DNA of 41,121 nt from CAZCZU01 sp964503475 (GTDB lineage Bacteria; Pseudomonadota; Zetaproteobacteria; Mariprofundales; Mariprofundaceae). The translations under genes were made by a program, and so were the position numbers. Numbering within the stretch: position 1 is the first letter of the stretch; the number at the start of each line of letters is the position of its first letter. The stretch spans positions 1-41,121 of the forward strand of contig CAZCZU010000025.1 in assembly GCA_964503475.1 (NCBI GenBank). Direction: 5' to 3'. The notes under the pieces were generated by a model. That model worked only from the letters and a program-made list of their open reading frames with translations, was not told the origin of the DNA and made no database searches. Of this stretch, positions 16,541 to 24,561 are shown in pieces.

Positions 16541-17011
16541 CTAGTGCTTCGCCGGATAGTAGGCGCCGCCGAAGTGTTTTTGGCCGTCAGCGGTCTTGAA
16601 CAGCACCATGAGCTGGTACCGGCCCTGTTGCTTCAGGTCGTATCCGGCCATGAACCAGTCGCCCATCTGCATCATCATCTTCGAGACGGCTTTGCCGTTC
16701 GGGGCGATCACTTTCGAATTGACGGCGATGTCGGTCATGGTTGTGTTTCCCTGCTCCACCTTGACCATGAAGTTGTGGGCACCTCCATGTTGCATGCCCT
16801 CGGATGCCGGCATGACATGAAAACTGACCGTGTAGCCGTCGATCTCTTTTTTCTGCAGGAACATCTTCGGCGACATGCCGTCCATCGGCATCGATCTCTC
16901 CATGCCGGACATCGTGTGGCCGGACATTGTGCCTTGTATACCACCCTCGGCGGCGAATGCGGTGATCGGCAGCAGCAGTGCGGCTGCCATGGCGAGGTGT
17001 TGGATCTTCAT
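16541..17011 (-). CDS. Periplasmic Met/His-rich copper-cluster protein
   Basis: A 156-residue exported protein with signal peptide 1-20 (ITAFA-AE), a short Met/His-rich linker (TMSGHTMSGMERSMPMDGM, 28-46) and a beta-rich domain (about 56-150) with repeated Met in KMMMQMGDWFMAGYDL (111-126). The domain reads like a small Ig-like fold of the YtkA/FixH kind, which I cannot confirm. Its ATG overlaps the cusA stop as ATGA, so it is translationally coupled to the pump. No counterpart exists in the E. coli cus operon, where CusF (a small beta barrel with M, M, H, W ligands) supplies CusB; this protein may play the CusF role here, but it has no recognisable CusF motif. Inference from location and composition. 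Confidence 0.8.
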   Translation of the reverse strand: MKIQHLAMAAALLLPITAFAAEGGIQGTMSGHTMSGMERSMPMDGMSPKMFLQKKEIDGYTVSFHVMPASEGMQHGGAHNFMVKVEQGNTTMTDIAVNSKVIAPNGKAVSKMMMQMGDWFMAGYDLKQQGRYQLMVLFKTADGQKHFGGAYYPAKH

Positions 17012-20000
17012 TGAACTTCTCCTTTGGGTTTTTCCTGGAATTGCAGAATCAGGCCGTAGATCACCGGCAGCACGATCAGACAGAGCAGGGTGGTGGTGAC
17101 CATGCCACCGATCATCGGGGCGGCGATGCGCCGCATGACATCACTGCCGGTGCCGGCACCCCACATAATCGGCAAGAGGCCGGCGATGATCGCTGTGGCG
17201 GTCATGGCGATCGGGCGAACGCGCTGTTCCACACCGCTGCGCACGGCGGACCAGAGTTGCTCTTTTGAGAGTGCCTCGCCCGATTCTGCACGTCGGGCGG
17301 TGACCGCCTGATCGATGAAGGTGAGTACCAGCACCCCGATCTCGGAGGCAACACCGGCCAGAGCGATGAAGCCGACGGCGACGGCCACCGAGAGGTTGTA
17401 GCCCAGCCACCAGACCAGCCAGAAGCCGCCGACCAGCGCGAACGGGATGGAAAGCATGACCAGCGTGGGCGCCGTGAGATTGCGGAAGTTGAACCAGAGA
17501 AGCAGGAAGATGATCAGCAGGGTCGCCGGAATCACCATCCGCAGCCGCTTGGCCGCGCGCTGCATATACTCGAACTGGCCGGACCAGCTTACGGTGTACC
17601 CGGCCGGAATCTTCACCTGTTCGGCTACCAGCCGCTTGGCTTGTTGTACGTAGCCACCGATATCCGAGCTGTTTAGGTCGACATAGACCCAGGCGTTGGG
17701 GCGGGCGTTCTCCGTCTTGATTGACGGCGGACCGCGCCGCAATTTCATGTCCGCCACCAGAGAGAGCGGAATCTGGGCTCCGGTCGGTGTCGGTACCAGC
17801 ACCTGCTTCAGTGCCGGCAGGTTGTCGCGCAACTCGCGCGGGTAGCGCACGTTGACCGGGTAGCGCTCCAGCCCCTCGATGGTGGTGGTGACATTCATGC
17901 CGCCGATGGCGGACTGGATGACATCCTGCACATCGCCGACGGTCAGGCCGTAACGTGCCGCCTGTTGCCGCTTGATATCGAAATCGAGGTAGTAGCCGCC
18001 GGCCGCCTTGTCGGCGAAGGCCGACAGGGTCTCCGGCTGCTGTTTGAGTGCCTCGGCGATCCGGCCGGCCACGCGCTCCAGCGTGGCCAGATCCGGCCCC
18101 GATACCTTGATGCCGACCGGCGTTTTGATACCGGTGGAGAGCATGTCGATGCGGGTCTTGATCGGAAAGCTCCAGGAGTTGGATAGCCCCGGGAACCTGA
18201 TTGCCGCATCCATCTCATCCATCAGTTCACGGGTCGTCTTCTCCGGGTCGGGCCACTGATCCTTCGGTTTCAGGCGGATCGTGGTCTCCAGCATGGAGAG
18301 CGGTGCCGGATCGGTGGCCGTGTCGGCACGCCCCGCCTTGCCGAAGACACTGGCGACCTCCGGGAATGTCTTGATGATGCGGTCCGTCTGCTGCAACAGC
18401 TCGCGCGCCTTGGTGATCGACAGCCCCGGATTGGTGGTCGGCATATAGAGGATATCGCCTTCGTCCAGAGGTGGCATGAACTCGCTGCCGGTATGCATCA
18501 GCGGCCAGGCCGTGGCGACGAGCAGGGCCGTGGCGAGCAGCAGGGTGCTCTTGCGCGCCCTGACGGCCAGATTGAGCAGTGGCGTATGCAGCCGCCGCAG
18601 ACCGCGATTGATCGGGTTGCGGGACTCCGAAGGAATACGTCCGCGGATGAACAGCCCCATCAGCACCGGCACCAGCGTGACGGCCAGCAGGGCGGCGGCG
18701 GCCATGGCGTAGGTTTTGGTGAAGGCGAGCGGGGCGAACAGCCGTCCCTCCTGCGCCTGCAGCGTGAACACCGGCAGGAAGGAGACGGTGATGATCAGCA
18801 GGCTGAAGAAGAGGGCGGGACCCACCTCTTTCGCCGAGGTGAGTATGGCGTGCCAGTGTTCGTCAGTGCCGCGCTCCGCGCCCGCCCGTTCCAGATGCTT
18901 GTGGGCGTTCTCGATCATGACAATGGCGCCGTCGATCATGGCGCCGATGGCGATGGCGATGCCGCCCAGGCTCATGATGTTGGCTGAGAGCCCCTGCCAC
19001 TGCATGATCAGAAAGGCGAGCAGCATGCCGACCGGCAGACTGACGATGGCGACCAGCGCACTGCGGGCATGCATCAGGAAGAGCAGGCAGATCAGCGCCA
19101 CGACGATCGACTCCTCGATCAGTTTCTCTTTCAGGTTGTCGACGGCGCGCTCGATCAGGTGGCCGCGGTCGTAGACCGGCACGATCTCGACTCCGTCCGG
19201 CAGCCCCTGCTGCAGCTCGGCCAGTTTGGCGCGCACCCGCTCGATGGTCGCGTGCGCATTTTCGCCGTAGCGCATCACCACGACACCGCCGGCGGTATCG
19301 CCTTCGCCGTTCAGATCGGCGACACCACGCCGAAGTTCCGGACCGAGGTGAATGTCCGCCACCTGTTTCAACAGAATCGGCGTGCCGTGCGAATCCACGT
19401 CGAGCGGGATCGATTTCAGATCATCGATGGAGCGGATGTAGCCGCGTCCACGCACCATGTACTCGGTTTCGGCCATCTCGATCAGGCGGCCGCCGGCATC
19501 GCGGTTGCTGCGGGCGATGGCCTGCTTGACCTTCGACAGCGGGATGTCGAAGGCGGCCAGCGCATCCGGATCGACCTCGACCTGGTACTGCTTGACGAAA
19601 CCGCCGATGCTGGCCACCTCGGCCACGCCGTCGACGGTCTGCAGCGGATAGCGCAGGTACCAGTCCTGCAGGCTTCTGAGTTCGGCCAGGTCGTGCCTGC
19701 CGGATGTGTCGACGAGGGCGTATTCGTAGACCCAGCCTACACCGGTGGCATCCGGCCCGAGCGTGGGGGTGACCTCGCGCGGCAGCCGGCTGCGGGCGTA
19801 GTTGAGATTCTCCAGTACCCGTGTGCGGGCCCAGTACATGTCGGTGCCGTCCTCGAAGATCACGTAGACCATCGAGAAGCCGAAGAAGGAGTAGCCGCGC
19901 ACCACCTTGGTCTTGGGCACCGACAGCATGGCCGTGGTCAGCGGATAGGTGACCTGATCCTCGACCACCTGCGGTGCCTGGCCCGGATACTTGGTGAAGA

Positions 20001-20145
20001 TGATCACCTGTACATCGGAGAGGTCCGGGATGGCATCCAGCGGCATGGCACGCATCGCCTGCCAGCCGGCCACGCAGATGACGGCGGTGGCGATCAGCAC
20101 CAGGAAACGGTTGGTGACGGAGGCGTCGATCAGTCGCCTGATCAT
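17008..20145 (-). CDS. cusA: Heavy-metal RND transporter, Cu(I)/Ag(I) type
   Basis: Inner-membrane trimeric pump that moves periplasmic and cytosolic Cu(I)/Ag(I) through CusB and CusC across the outer membrane using proton motive force. 1045 residues, close to the 1047 of E. coli CusA. The three Met that bind Cu(I) in CusA are conserved: M568 (DILYMPTTNPG), M618 (APLSMLETT) and M668 (RIDMLSTG), spaced exactly as in E. coli. Proton-relay D405 is in GAMIDGAIVMIENAHKHLE. Twelve membrane helices can be counted in the usual 1+5+1+5 pattern, and two periplasmic loops. It starts 60 bases after cusB and its stop overlaps the next gene. These residues make a monovalent-copper specificity much more likely than the CzcA (Co/Zn/Cd) type. 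Confidence 0.96.
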   Translation of the reverse strand: MIRRLIDASVTNRFLVLIATAVICVAGWQAMRAMPLDAIPDLSDVQVIIFTKYPGQAPQVVEDQVTYPLTTAMLSVPKTKVVRGYSFFGFSMVYVIFEDGTDMYWARTRVLENLNYARSRLPREVTPTLGPDATGVGWVYEYALVDTSGRHDLAELRSLQDWYLRYPLQTVDGVAEVASIGGFVKQYQVEVDPDALAAFDIPLSKVKQAIARSNRDAGGRLIEMAETEYMVRGRGYIRSIDDLKSIPLDVDSHGTPILLKQVADIHLGPELRRGVADLNGEGDTAGGVVVMRYGENAHATIERVRAKLAELQQGLPDGVEIVPVYDRGHLIERAVDNLKEKLIEESIVVALICLLFLMHARSALVAIVSLPVGMLLAFLIMQWQGLSANIMSLGGIAIAIGAMIDGAIVMIENAHKHLERAGAERGTDEHWHAILTSAKEVGPALFFSLLIITVSFLPVFTLQAQEGRLFAPLAFTKTYAMAAAALLAVTLVPVLMGLFIRGRIPSESRNPINRGLRRLHTPLLNLAVRARKSTLLLATALLVATAWPLMHTGSEFMPPLDEGDILYMPTTNPGLSITKARELLQQTDRIIKTFPEVASVFGKAGRADTATDPAPLSMLETTIRLKPKDQWPDPEKTTRELMDEMDAAIRFPGLSNSWSFPIKTRIDMLSTGIKTPVGIKVSGPDLATLERVAGRIAEALKQQPETLSAFADKAAGGYYLDFDIKRQQAARYGLTVGDVQDVIQSAIGGMNVTTTIEGLERYPVNVRYPRELRDNLPALKQVLVPTPTGAQIPLSLVADMKLRRGPPSIKTENARPNAWVYVDLNSSDIGGYVQQAKRLVAEQVKIPAGYTVSWSGQFEYMQRAAKRLRMVIPATLLIIFLLLWFNFRNLTAPTLVMLSIPFALVGGFWLVWWLGYNLSVAVAVGFIALAGVASEIGVLVLTFIDQAVTARRAESGEALSKEQLWSAVRSGVEQRVRPIAMTATAIIAGLLPIMWGAGTGSDVMRRIAAPMIGGMVTTTLLCLIVLPVIYGLILQFQEKPKGEVQ

Positions 20146-20205
20146 GATCGCCGTCCGTGGCGTGAGATGGCAGGTGTCAGGTGCAGGATGCGAGAAAGGG
20201 AGAGC

Positions 20206-21645
20206 CTAGTGTGCATGACCGCCTCCCTGCATGTCAGGCTTCACGCCTTTCCCCATGCCTGCATCGTCCATCGACATCCCCTGCATATCCATGCCGGCCG
20301 GGGCATCCATCTGCATGCCCTGCATATCCATGTCCGTAGCCGACGGTGCGGCTTCTTTCGGCTCCATCATCTTGGCTGTTGCTTCATTCAGCTTCGATTC
20401 GGAATCGATCAGGAACTGGGCGCTGGTCACCACCCGTTCGCCGGGCGCAAGCCCCGCAAGGATCTGCACCCTGCCATCCGAAGCGACGCCGAGACGGACC
20501 TGGCGCGGCTCGAACTTGCCGGGGGCCCGCTGCACGAACACCAGGTTGTGTTTGCCGCTGCGCACGATCGCCTCGGCCGGCACGATGACGGCGTTTCCAC
20601 GGGCATCGGCCTTGATACGGACGTTGGCGTACATCTCCGGCTTGAGCAGGCGCTCCGAATTGGCAAATTCGATGCGCACCTTGTTGGTGCGGGTCTTGCC
20701 CTCCAGATAGGGGTAGATATAGCTGACCTTGCCGGTGAACACGCGGCCGGGTACGGCCGGCAGGCGCATTTCGGCCGTATCGCCTGCTTTCACCCAGGGC
20801 AGTTCGTTTTCGTAGACATCGACCAGTACCCAGACACGCGACAGGTCGGCGATCATGTAGATTTCGGTGGCGGACGTGATACGGCTGCCTTCGCGGGCGC
20901 CGATCTTCATCACCGTGCCGTCGAACGGGGAGTGGATGTGCAGCGCTTTCGGCACCCGTCCCTTCTCACGGATCTCACGTAGCTGGTGGTCCGGCACGTC
21001 GAGCAGCTTCAGCCGCTCCAGCGAGGTATCCAGCAGGCGTCGGGCCCCGTCGCGCACATCCGGAAACGGGCTCTTCTCCAGGCGGCGCCAGTTCTTGAGC
21101 GCCAGCAGATACTCTTCGGCGCTGCTGACCAGCTGCGGCGAGTAGAGGGCCAGTAACATGGTGTTCTTTTTCACCTCTTCACCGGTCTTGTCGACGAACA
21201 GCCTTTCGACCCACCCCTCGATCTTGGGGTGCAGGCGGGCCACGCGCTCTTCGTCGAAGGTGACCCGGCCGACGGTGCGGATGTCGCGGGCGATGCTTCC
21301 CTGTTCGGCCCTGGCGGTGCGCACGCCGATATCCTGCACCACGGTCGGATCGATCCGCACCGTGCCGGCCGCCTTGTCGCTGCCCTGATCCTCGGCGCAG
21401 ATCGGCAGGTAATCCATGCCCATGCTGTCCTTGGTGAAGGTGGGGCTGGTAATCTTCGGGTTCATAGGGTTACGCCACATCAAGGGCTCGGCCCCGCCGG
21501 GGCAGGGGCCCTTGCCCCGGGGTTGCGGTGCCTTATCGCTCATGGCCTGCCCGGTTCCGTTCGATGACTGATCGGCGAGGTAGTAACCGCCGGCGGCGCC
21601 GATGGCCAGGGTTGCGAGGGAGAGTATCCAGGGGTTGTAGTTCAT
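20206..21645 (-). CDS. cusB: Copper efflux RND periplasmic adaptor
   Basis: Membrane-fusion adaptor joining CusA to CusC. 479 residues with an N-terminal anchor (6-25), a metal-binding segment WRNPMNPKITSPTFTKDSMGMDYLPIC (57-83) of the YHCPMHP-like heavy-metal domain with Met 61, 74 and 76, then barrel-sandwich/lipoyl, alpha-hairpin and beta-barrel domains (about 95-400). The C-terminal 50 residues are a Met/Asp/Gly-rich tail with the repeated unit MDMQGM (near 439 and 453) and a closing GGGHAH, absent from E. coli CusB, likely extra metal ligands. Its start overlaps the cusC stop by four bases. Identity is supported by neighbours as well as domains. Confidence 0.94.
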   Translation of the reverse strand: MNYNPWILSLATLAIGAAGGYYLADQSSNGTGQAMSDKAPQPRGKGPCPGGAEPLMWRNPMNPKITSPTFTKDSMGMDYLPICAEDQGSDKAAGTVRIDPTVVQDIGVRTARAEQGSIARDIRTVGRVTFDEERVARLHPKIEGWVERLFVDKTGEEVKKNTMLLALYSPQLVSSAEEYLLALKNWRRLEKSPFPDVRDGARRLLDTSLERLKLLDVPDHQLREIREKGRVPKALHIHSPFDGTVMKIGAREGSRITSATEIYMIADLSRVWVLVDVYENELPWVKAGDTAEMRLPAVPGRVFTGKVSYIYPYLEGKTRTNKVRIEFANSERLLKPEMYANVRIKADARGNAVIVPAEAIVRSGKHNLVFVQRAPGKFEPRQVRLGVASDGRVQILAGLAPGERVVTSAQFLIDSESKLNEATAKMMEPKEAAPSATDMDMQGMQMDAPAGMDMQGMSMDDAGMGKGVKPDMQGGGHAH

Positions 21646-22934
21646 GGTCGGGGTTCCTCGTTCAGGGTTTCCAGGCCGGCAGCGGCAGCCAGGCGGGCCG
21701 CTGCCTGATGGGCGGAGGCGATCTGACGCCAGTACTGGATGTCGGTGTTGAATTCATTGAGGCGGGCACGCATCAGGTTGAGAAAGTCGACCCGGTCCAC
21801 CTGATAGCCGGCCATCATCGAGGCGGTGGTCTGACGTGCCTGCGGCAGGATACCCTGCCGGAAGAGGGCGGCGCGCTGCCGGGCTGCATACAGGTCGGCG
21901 ACGGCGGCCTCGATTTCGGCATCGACCCGGTCGGCGGCATCCTGCCAGTCAAACTCCGCCCCGGCCTCTTCGGCCCGGCGCTGGTCGAGCTGCCGCTCCT
22001 GTTTGTCGGCCGTGAAGATCGGCAGGTTAAGGCTGAGCTGCACGCTGGCCAGGTCCGGCCTGCGGCTGCCGTTGGCATTGAGGCCGTGCCGGTAGCCGTA
22101 GGCAGCGCCCAGTTTGAAATCGGGGTAGTAGTCGCGTTCGGCCAGCGCCACCCGGTCACCGGCGGCATCCGCCTTGCGCTGCAGGGCGAGCAGCATCGGC
22201 CGGCGCTGGCGGGCCTTGCGTTTCAGTTCGTCCGTATTCGGCAGCTCGCTACGCAGCCTGTCGTCGATGGCGGGCAGGGCGACAGGCGTCTGTGACGGGC
22301 GACCCAGCAGGGCATTGAAACGGGCAGCCTGGCGTTGGCGCGTGGCCTGCAGGTCGAGCTGGCGCTCCTGCATCTTGGATAACTCCAGCTGTGCCAGCAG
22401 CACATCCTGCTGCAGTCCCTGGCCGGTTTTGTAGCGGGCCTCGGCAATCCGCACCAGATCGCGCAGCAGGTCGACATTGTGGTCGATGATGGCCAGGGCC
22501 TTGTCCAGCCAGGCCAGGTTCCACCAGCCGATACGGACGTTGCGCAGCAGCATCAGTTGCGCCTCATCGCGGTTGTGACTGGCCGCTTCGGCCATCTTTT
22601 CGGCCGCGGACTGCCTCAGGCCCAGCTTGCCCGGGAAGGGGATGGCCTGCGAGATGCCCAGCTGCATCTGGGTCATCGCCTCCTGCCCGGTGGCGAAGCT
22701 GTCGGTCGGCAGGTTCAGGGCCGCCAGGCTCAGCTGCGGGTCGGGTAGGGCGCCGACCTGCGCTGGCACTGCTGCCAGCGCCTCGGCACGGGATCCGGCA
22801 CCTGCCAGGGCAGGGTTGTGCTCCATTGCCATGGCCTCGGCACGTTTGAGTACCAGTGGTGCCTCGGCAGCCGCTGCCGGCAGGGCCGGCGGTGCCAGTG
22901 ATAGCAACAGGAATAGGATCGTTCGGAAATGCAT
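21642..22934 (-). CDS. cusC: Outer-membrane efflux factor of the copper RND pump
   Basis: TolC-family trimeric outer-membrane channel completing the tripartite pump. 430 residues with a cleavable signal peptide (1-24, AAAA-EA) and two repeated OEP halves: helical barrels with PDPQLSLAALNLP near 55-67 and the second repeat LASVQLSLNLPIFTADKQERQLDQ near 300. The start at ATG 22934 follows AGGAGG by five bases; the frame's earlier start at 22961 adds nine residues ahead of the signal. No lipobox Cys is seen, whereas E. coli CusC is a lipoprotein. First of the three pump genes; overlaps cusB by four bases. Upstream on the same strand, 82 bases away, lies a small exported protein that probably opens the operon. 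Confidence 0.92.
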   Translation of the reverse strand: MHFRTILFLLLSLAPPALPAAAAEAPLVLKRAEAMAMEHNPALAGAGSRAEALAAVPAQVGALPDPQLSLAALNLPTDSFATGQEAMTQMQLGISQAIPFPGKLGLRQSAAEKMAEAASHNRDEAQLMLLRNVRIGWWNLAWLDKALAIIDHNVDLLRDLVRIAEARYKTGQGLQQDVLLAQLELSKMQERQLDLQATRQRQAARFNALLGRPSQTPVALPAIDDRLRSELPNTDELKRKARQRRPMLLALQRKADAAGDRVALAERDYYPDFKLGAAYGYRHGLNANGSRRPDLASVQLSLNLPIFTADKQERQLDQRRAEEAGAEFDWQDAADRVDAEIEAAVADLYAARQRAALFRQGILPQARQTTASMMAGYQVDRVDFLNLMRARLNEFNTDIQYWRQIASAHQAAARLAAAAGLETLNEEPRP

Positions 22935-23016
22935 GCATGCCTCCTGCGAAATCGGGCGCACGGACAGGCGCCGGCCACGACCCGGGTAGGTCGCGGTGTT
23001 CAGCAGAAAGCGGGGA

Positions 23017-23415
23017 TCAGATGCGGATGCGCTGGGTCGTCAGGTAAAGGGGGAGCGGGTCCGGTGGTGCCTGGGCATGCGTATCGATGTGTGCAGTCGA
23101 ATCGGTCGCTGCGCTTGCGGCCTGAGGCAGTACAACGACGGCCAGAAGACCCATGGCCGGCATGGCCATGGGAGCCGGCATATCCGGTGTGCCGAGGTCC
23201 GGGGCATCGCAGTGGATGCAGGCATGCGGCGCCATATCCCTGTCGGAGGGCATGACCATGCTCTCCGATGTCATGCTATGACAGTGCGTGGTCGTCAACT
23301 CCGCCGCGTGGGCGGCAGGCATGCCGATGCACATGGCTGCGGCTGCGGTCTGTACCGCAAACAGCATGGCCAGCAGCATCAGCAGGGGGCGCTTATGCAT
23401 CCGGAATCGTCGCAT
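23017..23415 (-). CDS. Small exported protein heading the copper operon
   Basis: A 132-residue protein with a hydrophobic N-terminal segment (about 10-29) that acts as a signal or anchor, then a short polar region with Cys/His/Met motifs (CIGMP, THCHSMTSESM, HACIHCDAP), a second hydrophobic stretch (MGLLAVVVLPQAASA) and a Pro-rich end LPLYLTTQRIRI. The pattern resembles small DUF2946-type proteins found beside copper and cobalt efflux genes, but I cannot be certain. It may be a periplasmic copper sensor or carrier. The ATG at 23415 is favoured because a promoter-like sequence ends about seven bases upstream, which would make the mRNA nearly leaderless; ATG 23400 also fits the signal. Neither has an obvious ribosome site. 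Confidence 0.7.
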   Translation of the reverse strand: MRRFRMHKRPLLMLLAMLFAVQTAAAAMCIGMPAAHAAELTTTHCHSMTSESMVMPSDRDMAPHACIHCDAPDLGTPDMPAPMAMPAMGLLAVVVLPQAASAATDSTAHIDTHAQAPPDPLPLYLTTQRIRI

Positions 23416-23422
23416 GGGAGCC

Positions 23423-23451
23423 AATGTAGGGAGAGGTTAATGAAAATGCAA
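23423..23451 (-). promoter_or_regulatory. Candidate promoter of the copper operon
   Basis: Minus strand TTGCAT (23451-23446), 17-base spacer, TACATT (23428-23423), ending seven bases before ATG 23415. The same TTGCA-type -35 occurs at both tRNA promoters in this window, which supports it. No MerR-type 19-base spacer or CopR-like repeat is clear, so I cannot say what regulates the operon. Confidence 0.45.
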
Positions 23452-23482
23452 TGAAATGGCCTTGAAGCGGAGTGTGCTCTCC

Positions 23483-23510
23483 TTGACGCGTACGCGCCAG
23501 CCCTTACGAT
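23483..23510 (+). promoter_or_regulatory. Candidate promoter of the ispB-type gene
   Basis: TTGACG (23483-23488), 16-base spacer, TACGAT (23505-23510). The expected start of transcription would be only a few bases before the GTG at 23520, for which no ribosome site is visible, so the message may be leaderless. It is back to back with the copper-operon promoter. Confidence 0.4.
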
Positions 23511-23519
23511 GCTGGCACC

Positions 23520-24509
23520 GTGAATGATTCTGTCACCAATCCGCTGAACCGGGCCATCGACCTCTGCGCTGCCGACATGGAGCGCGTCAACGCCTGCATC
23601 CATGAGAACTTGCAGTCGGACATCATGATGATCCCGGCCATCGGCCACTACATCGTCAACAGCGGCGGCAAGCGCATGCGGCCGCTGCTCTGTCTGCTGA
23701 TCGCCCGCCTGTTCAATTATAGCGGCGATCGCCATATCCCGATGTCGGTGGTGATCGAGTTCATCCATACCGCTTCGCTGCTGCATGATGATGTGGTCGA
23801 TTCGGCGAACCAGCGTAGAGGCGCGCCGTCAGCCAACGGTGTCTGGGGTAACCAGGTGAGTGTGCTGGTCGGTGATTATCTCTTTTCGCGCGCCTTTCAG
23901 ATGATGGTCAAGGATGGCGACATGGCGATGCTGCGGCTGATGTCCGATGTCACCAATGCCCTGGCCGAGGGTGAAGTGCTGCAGCTGTCGCGCACCTTCC
24001 ACCTGGAGATGACCGAGGCGCAGTGCCTGGAAGTGATCGAGCGCAAGACGGCCGTGCTTTTCGCAGCGGCTTCCGAGGTGGGGGCGCATATCAGCGAACA
24101 GCCGGAGCAGGTGGTGCGCGATATGGCCGATTACGGCATGTGCCTGGGCGTCGCCTTCCAGTTGATGGACGATGCGCTCGACTACATGGCCGAGGCCGAG
24201 GTGGCCGGCAAACCGGTCGGCCATGACCTGGAAGAGGGCAAGATTACCCTGCCGCTGATCCATGCCATGCAGGGAGATGCCGAGCTTGCGGCACGCGTAC
24301 ATGCCATTGCCGAACGCGATGGCTATGAAGCGGGCGATCGCGAATGGGTGCGCGAGCGTGTACAGGCCCAGGGCGGCCCGGAGCATGCCATGCAGCGGGC
24401 CCGCGATTATGCCGAACGTGCCAAGAGTCTGCTGCCGGCCGATGGCGATGGCGAGATTCTCGCCCTGCTGGCCGAACTGGCCGATTTCTCGGCTCGCCGC
24501 CCTTACTGA
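23520..24509 (+). CDS. ispB: Long-chain polyprenyl diphosphate synthase (octaprenyl type)
   Basis: Trans-prenyltransferase that makes the isoprenoid tail of ubiquinone or menaquinone. 329 residues from GTG 23520. First aspartate-rich motif DDVVD (90-94) in SLLHDDVVDSANQRRG, second DDALD (217-221) in FQLMDDALDYMA, and the substrate motif GGKRMRP (49-55). Two positions before the first Asp motif are small or medium (HD preceded by SLL), consistent with a long-chain product; exact chain length cannot be read. The conserved N-terminus (NPLNRAIDLCAADMERV) argues that the GTG is the true start even though no ribosome site is seen. A hairpin with a short T run follows the stop. Likely essential. Confidence 0.92.
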   Translation: MNDSVTNPLNRAIDLCAADMERVNACIHENLQSDIMMIPAIGHYIVNSGGKRMRPLLCLLIARLFNYSGDRHIPMSVVIEFIHTASLLHDDVVDSANQRRGAPSANGVWGNQVSVLVGDYLFSRAFQMMVKDGDMAMLRLMSDVTNALAEGEVLQLSRTFHLEMTEAQCLEVIERKTAVLFAAASEVGAHISEQPEQVVRDMADYGMCLGVAFQLMDDALDYMAEAEVAGKPVGHDLEEGKITLPLIHAMQGDAELAARVHAIAERDGYEAGDREWVRERVQAQGGPEHAMQRARDYAERAKSLLPADGDGEILALLAELADFSARRPY

Positions 24510-24518
24510 TCGTTTCTC

Positions 24519-24540
24519 AAGGCCCGTGTCGGGGCCTTTC
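24519..24540 (+). terminator. Hairpin terminator after ispB-type gene
   Basis: A 7-bp stem AAGGCCC/GGGCCTT (24519-24525 with 24532-24538), loop GTGTCG, is followed by only TTC, so termination may be partial. It lies in the 52-base convergent gap before the cyclase gene. Confidence 0.5.
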
Positions 24541-24561
24541 AGTCACTAGCGAAGATGTTGC

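Noticed and set aside
19069..20982. 637-codon plus-strand frame across cusA and cusB
   Set aside because: It spans two well-identified opposite genes and their intergenic gap; the His- and Asp-rich product is a shadow of their codon pattern.
12784..23415. Cobalt-zinc-cadmium (Czc) efflux system
   Set aside because: The RND protein keeps the three Cu(I)-binding Met of CusA and the neighbours are copper proteins.
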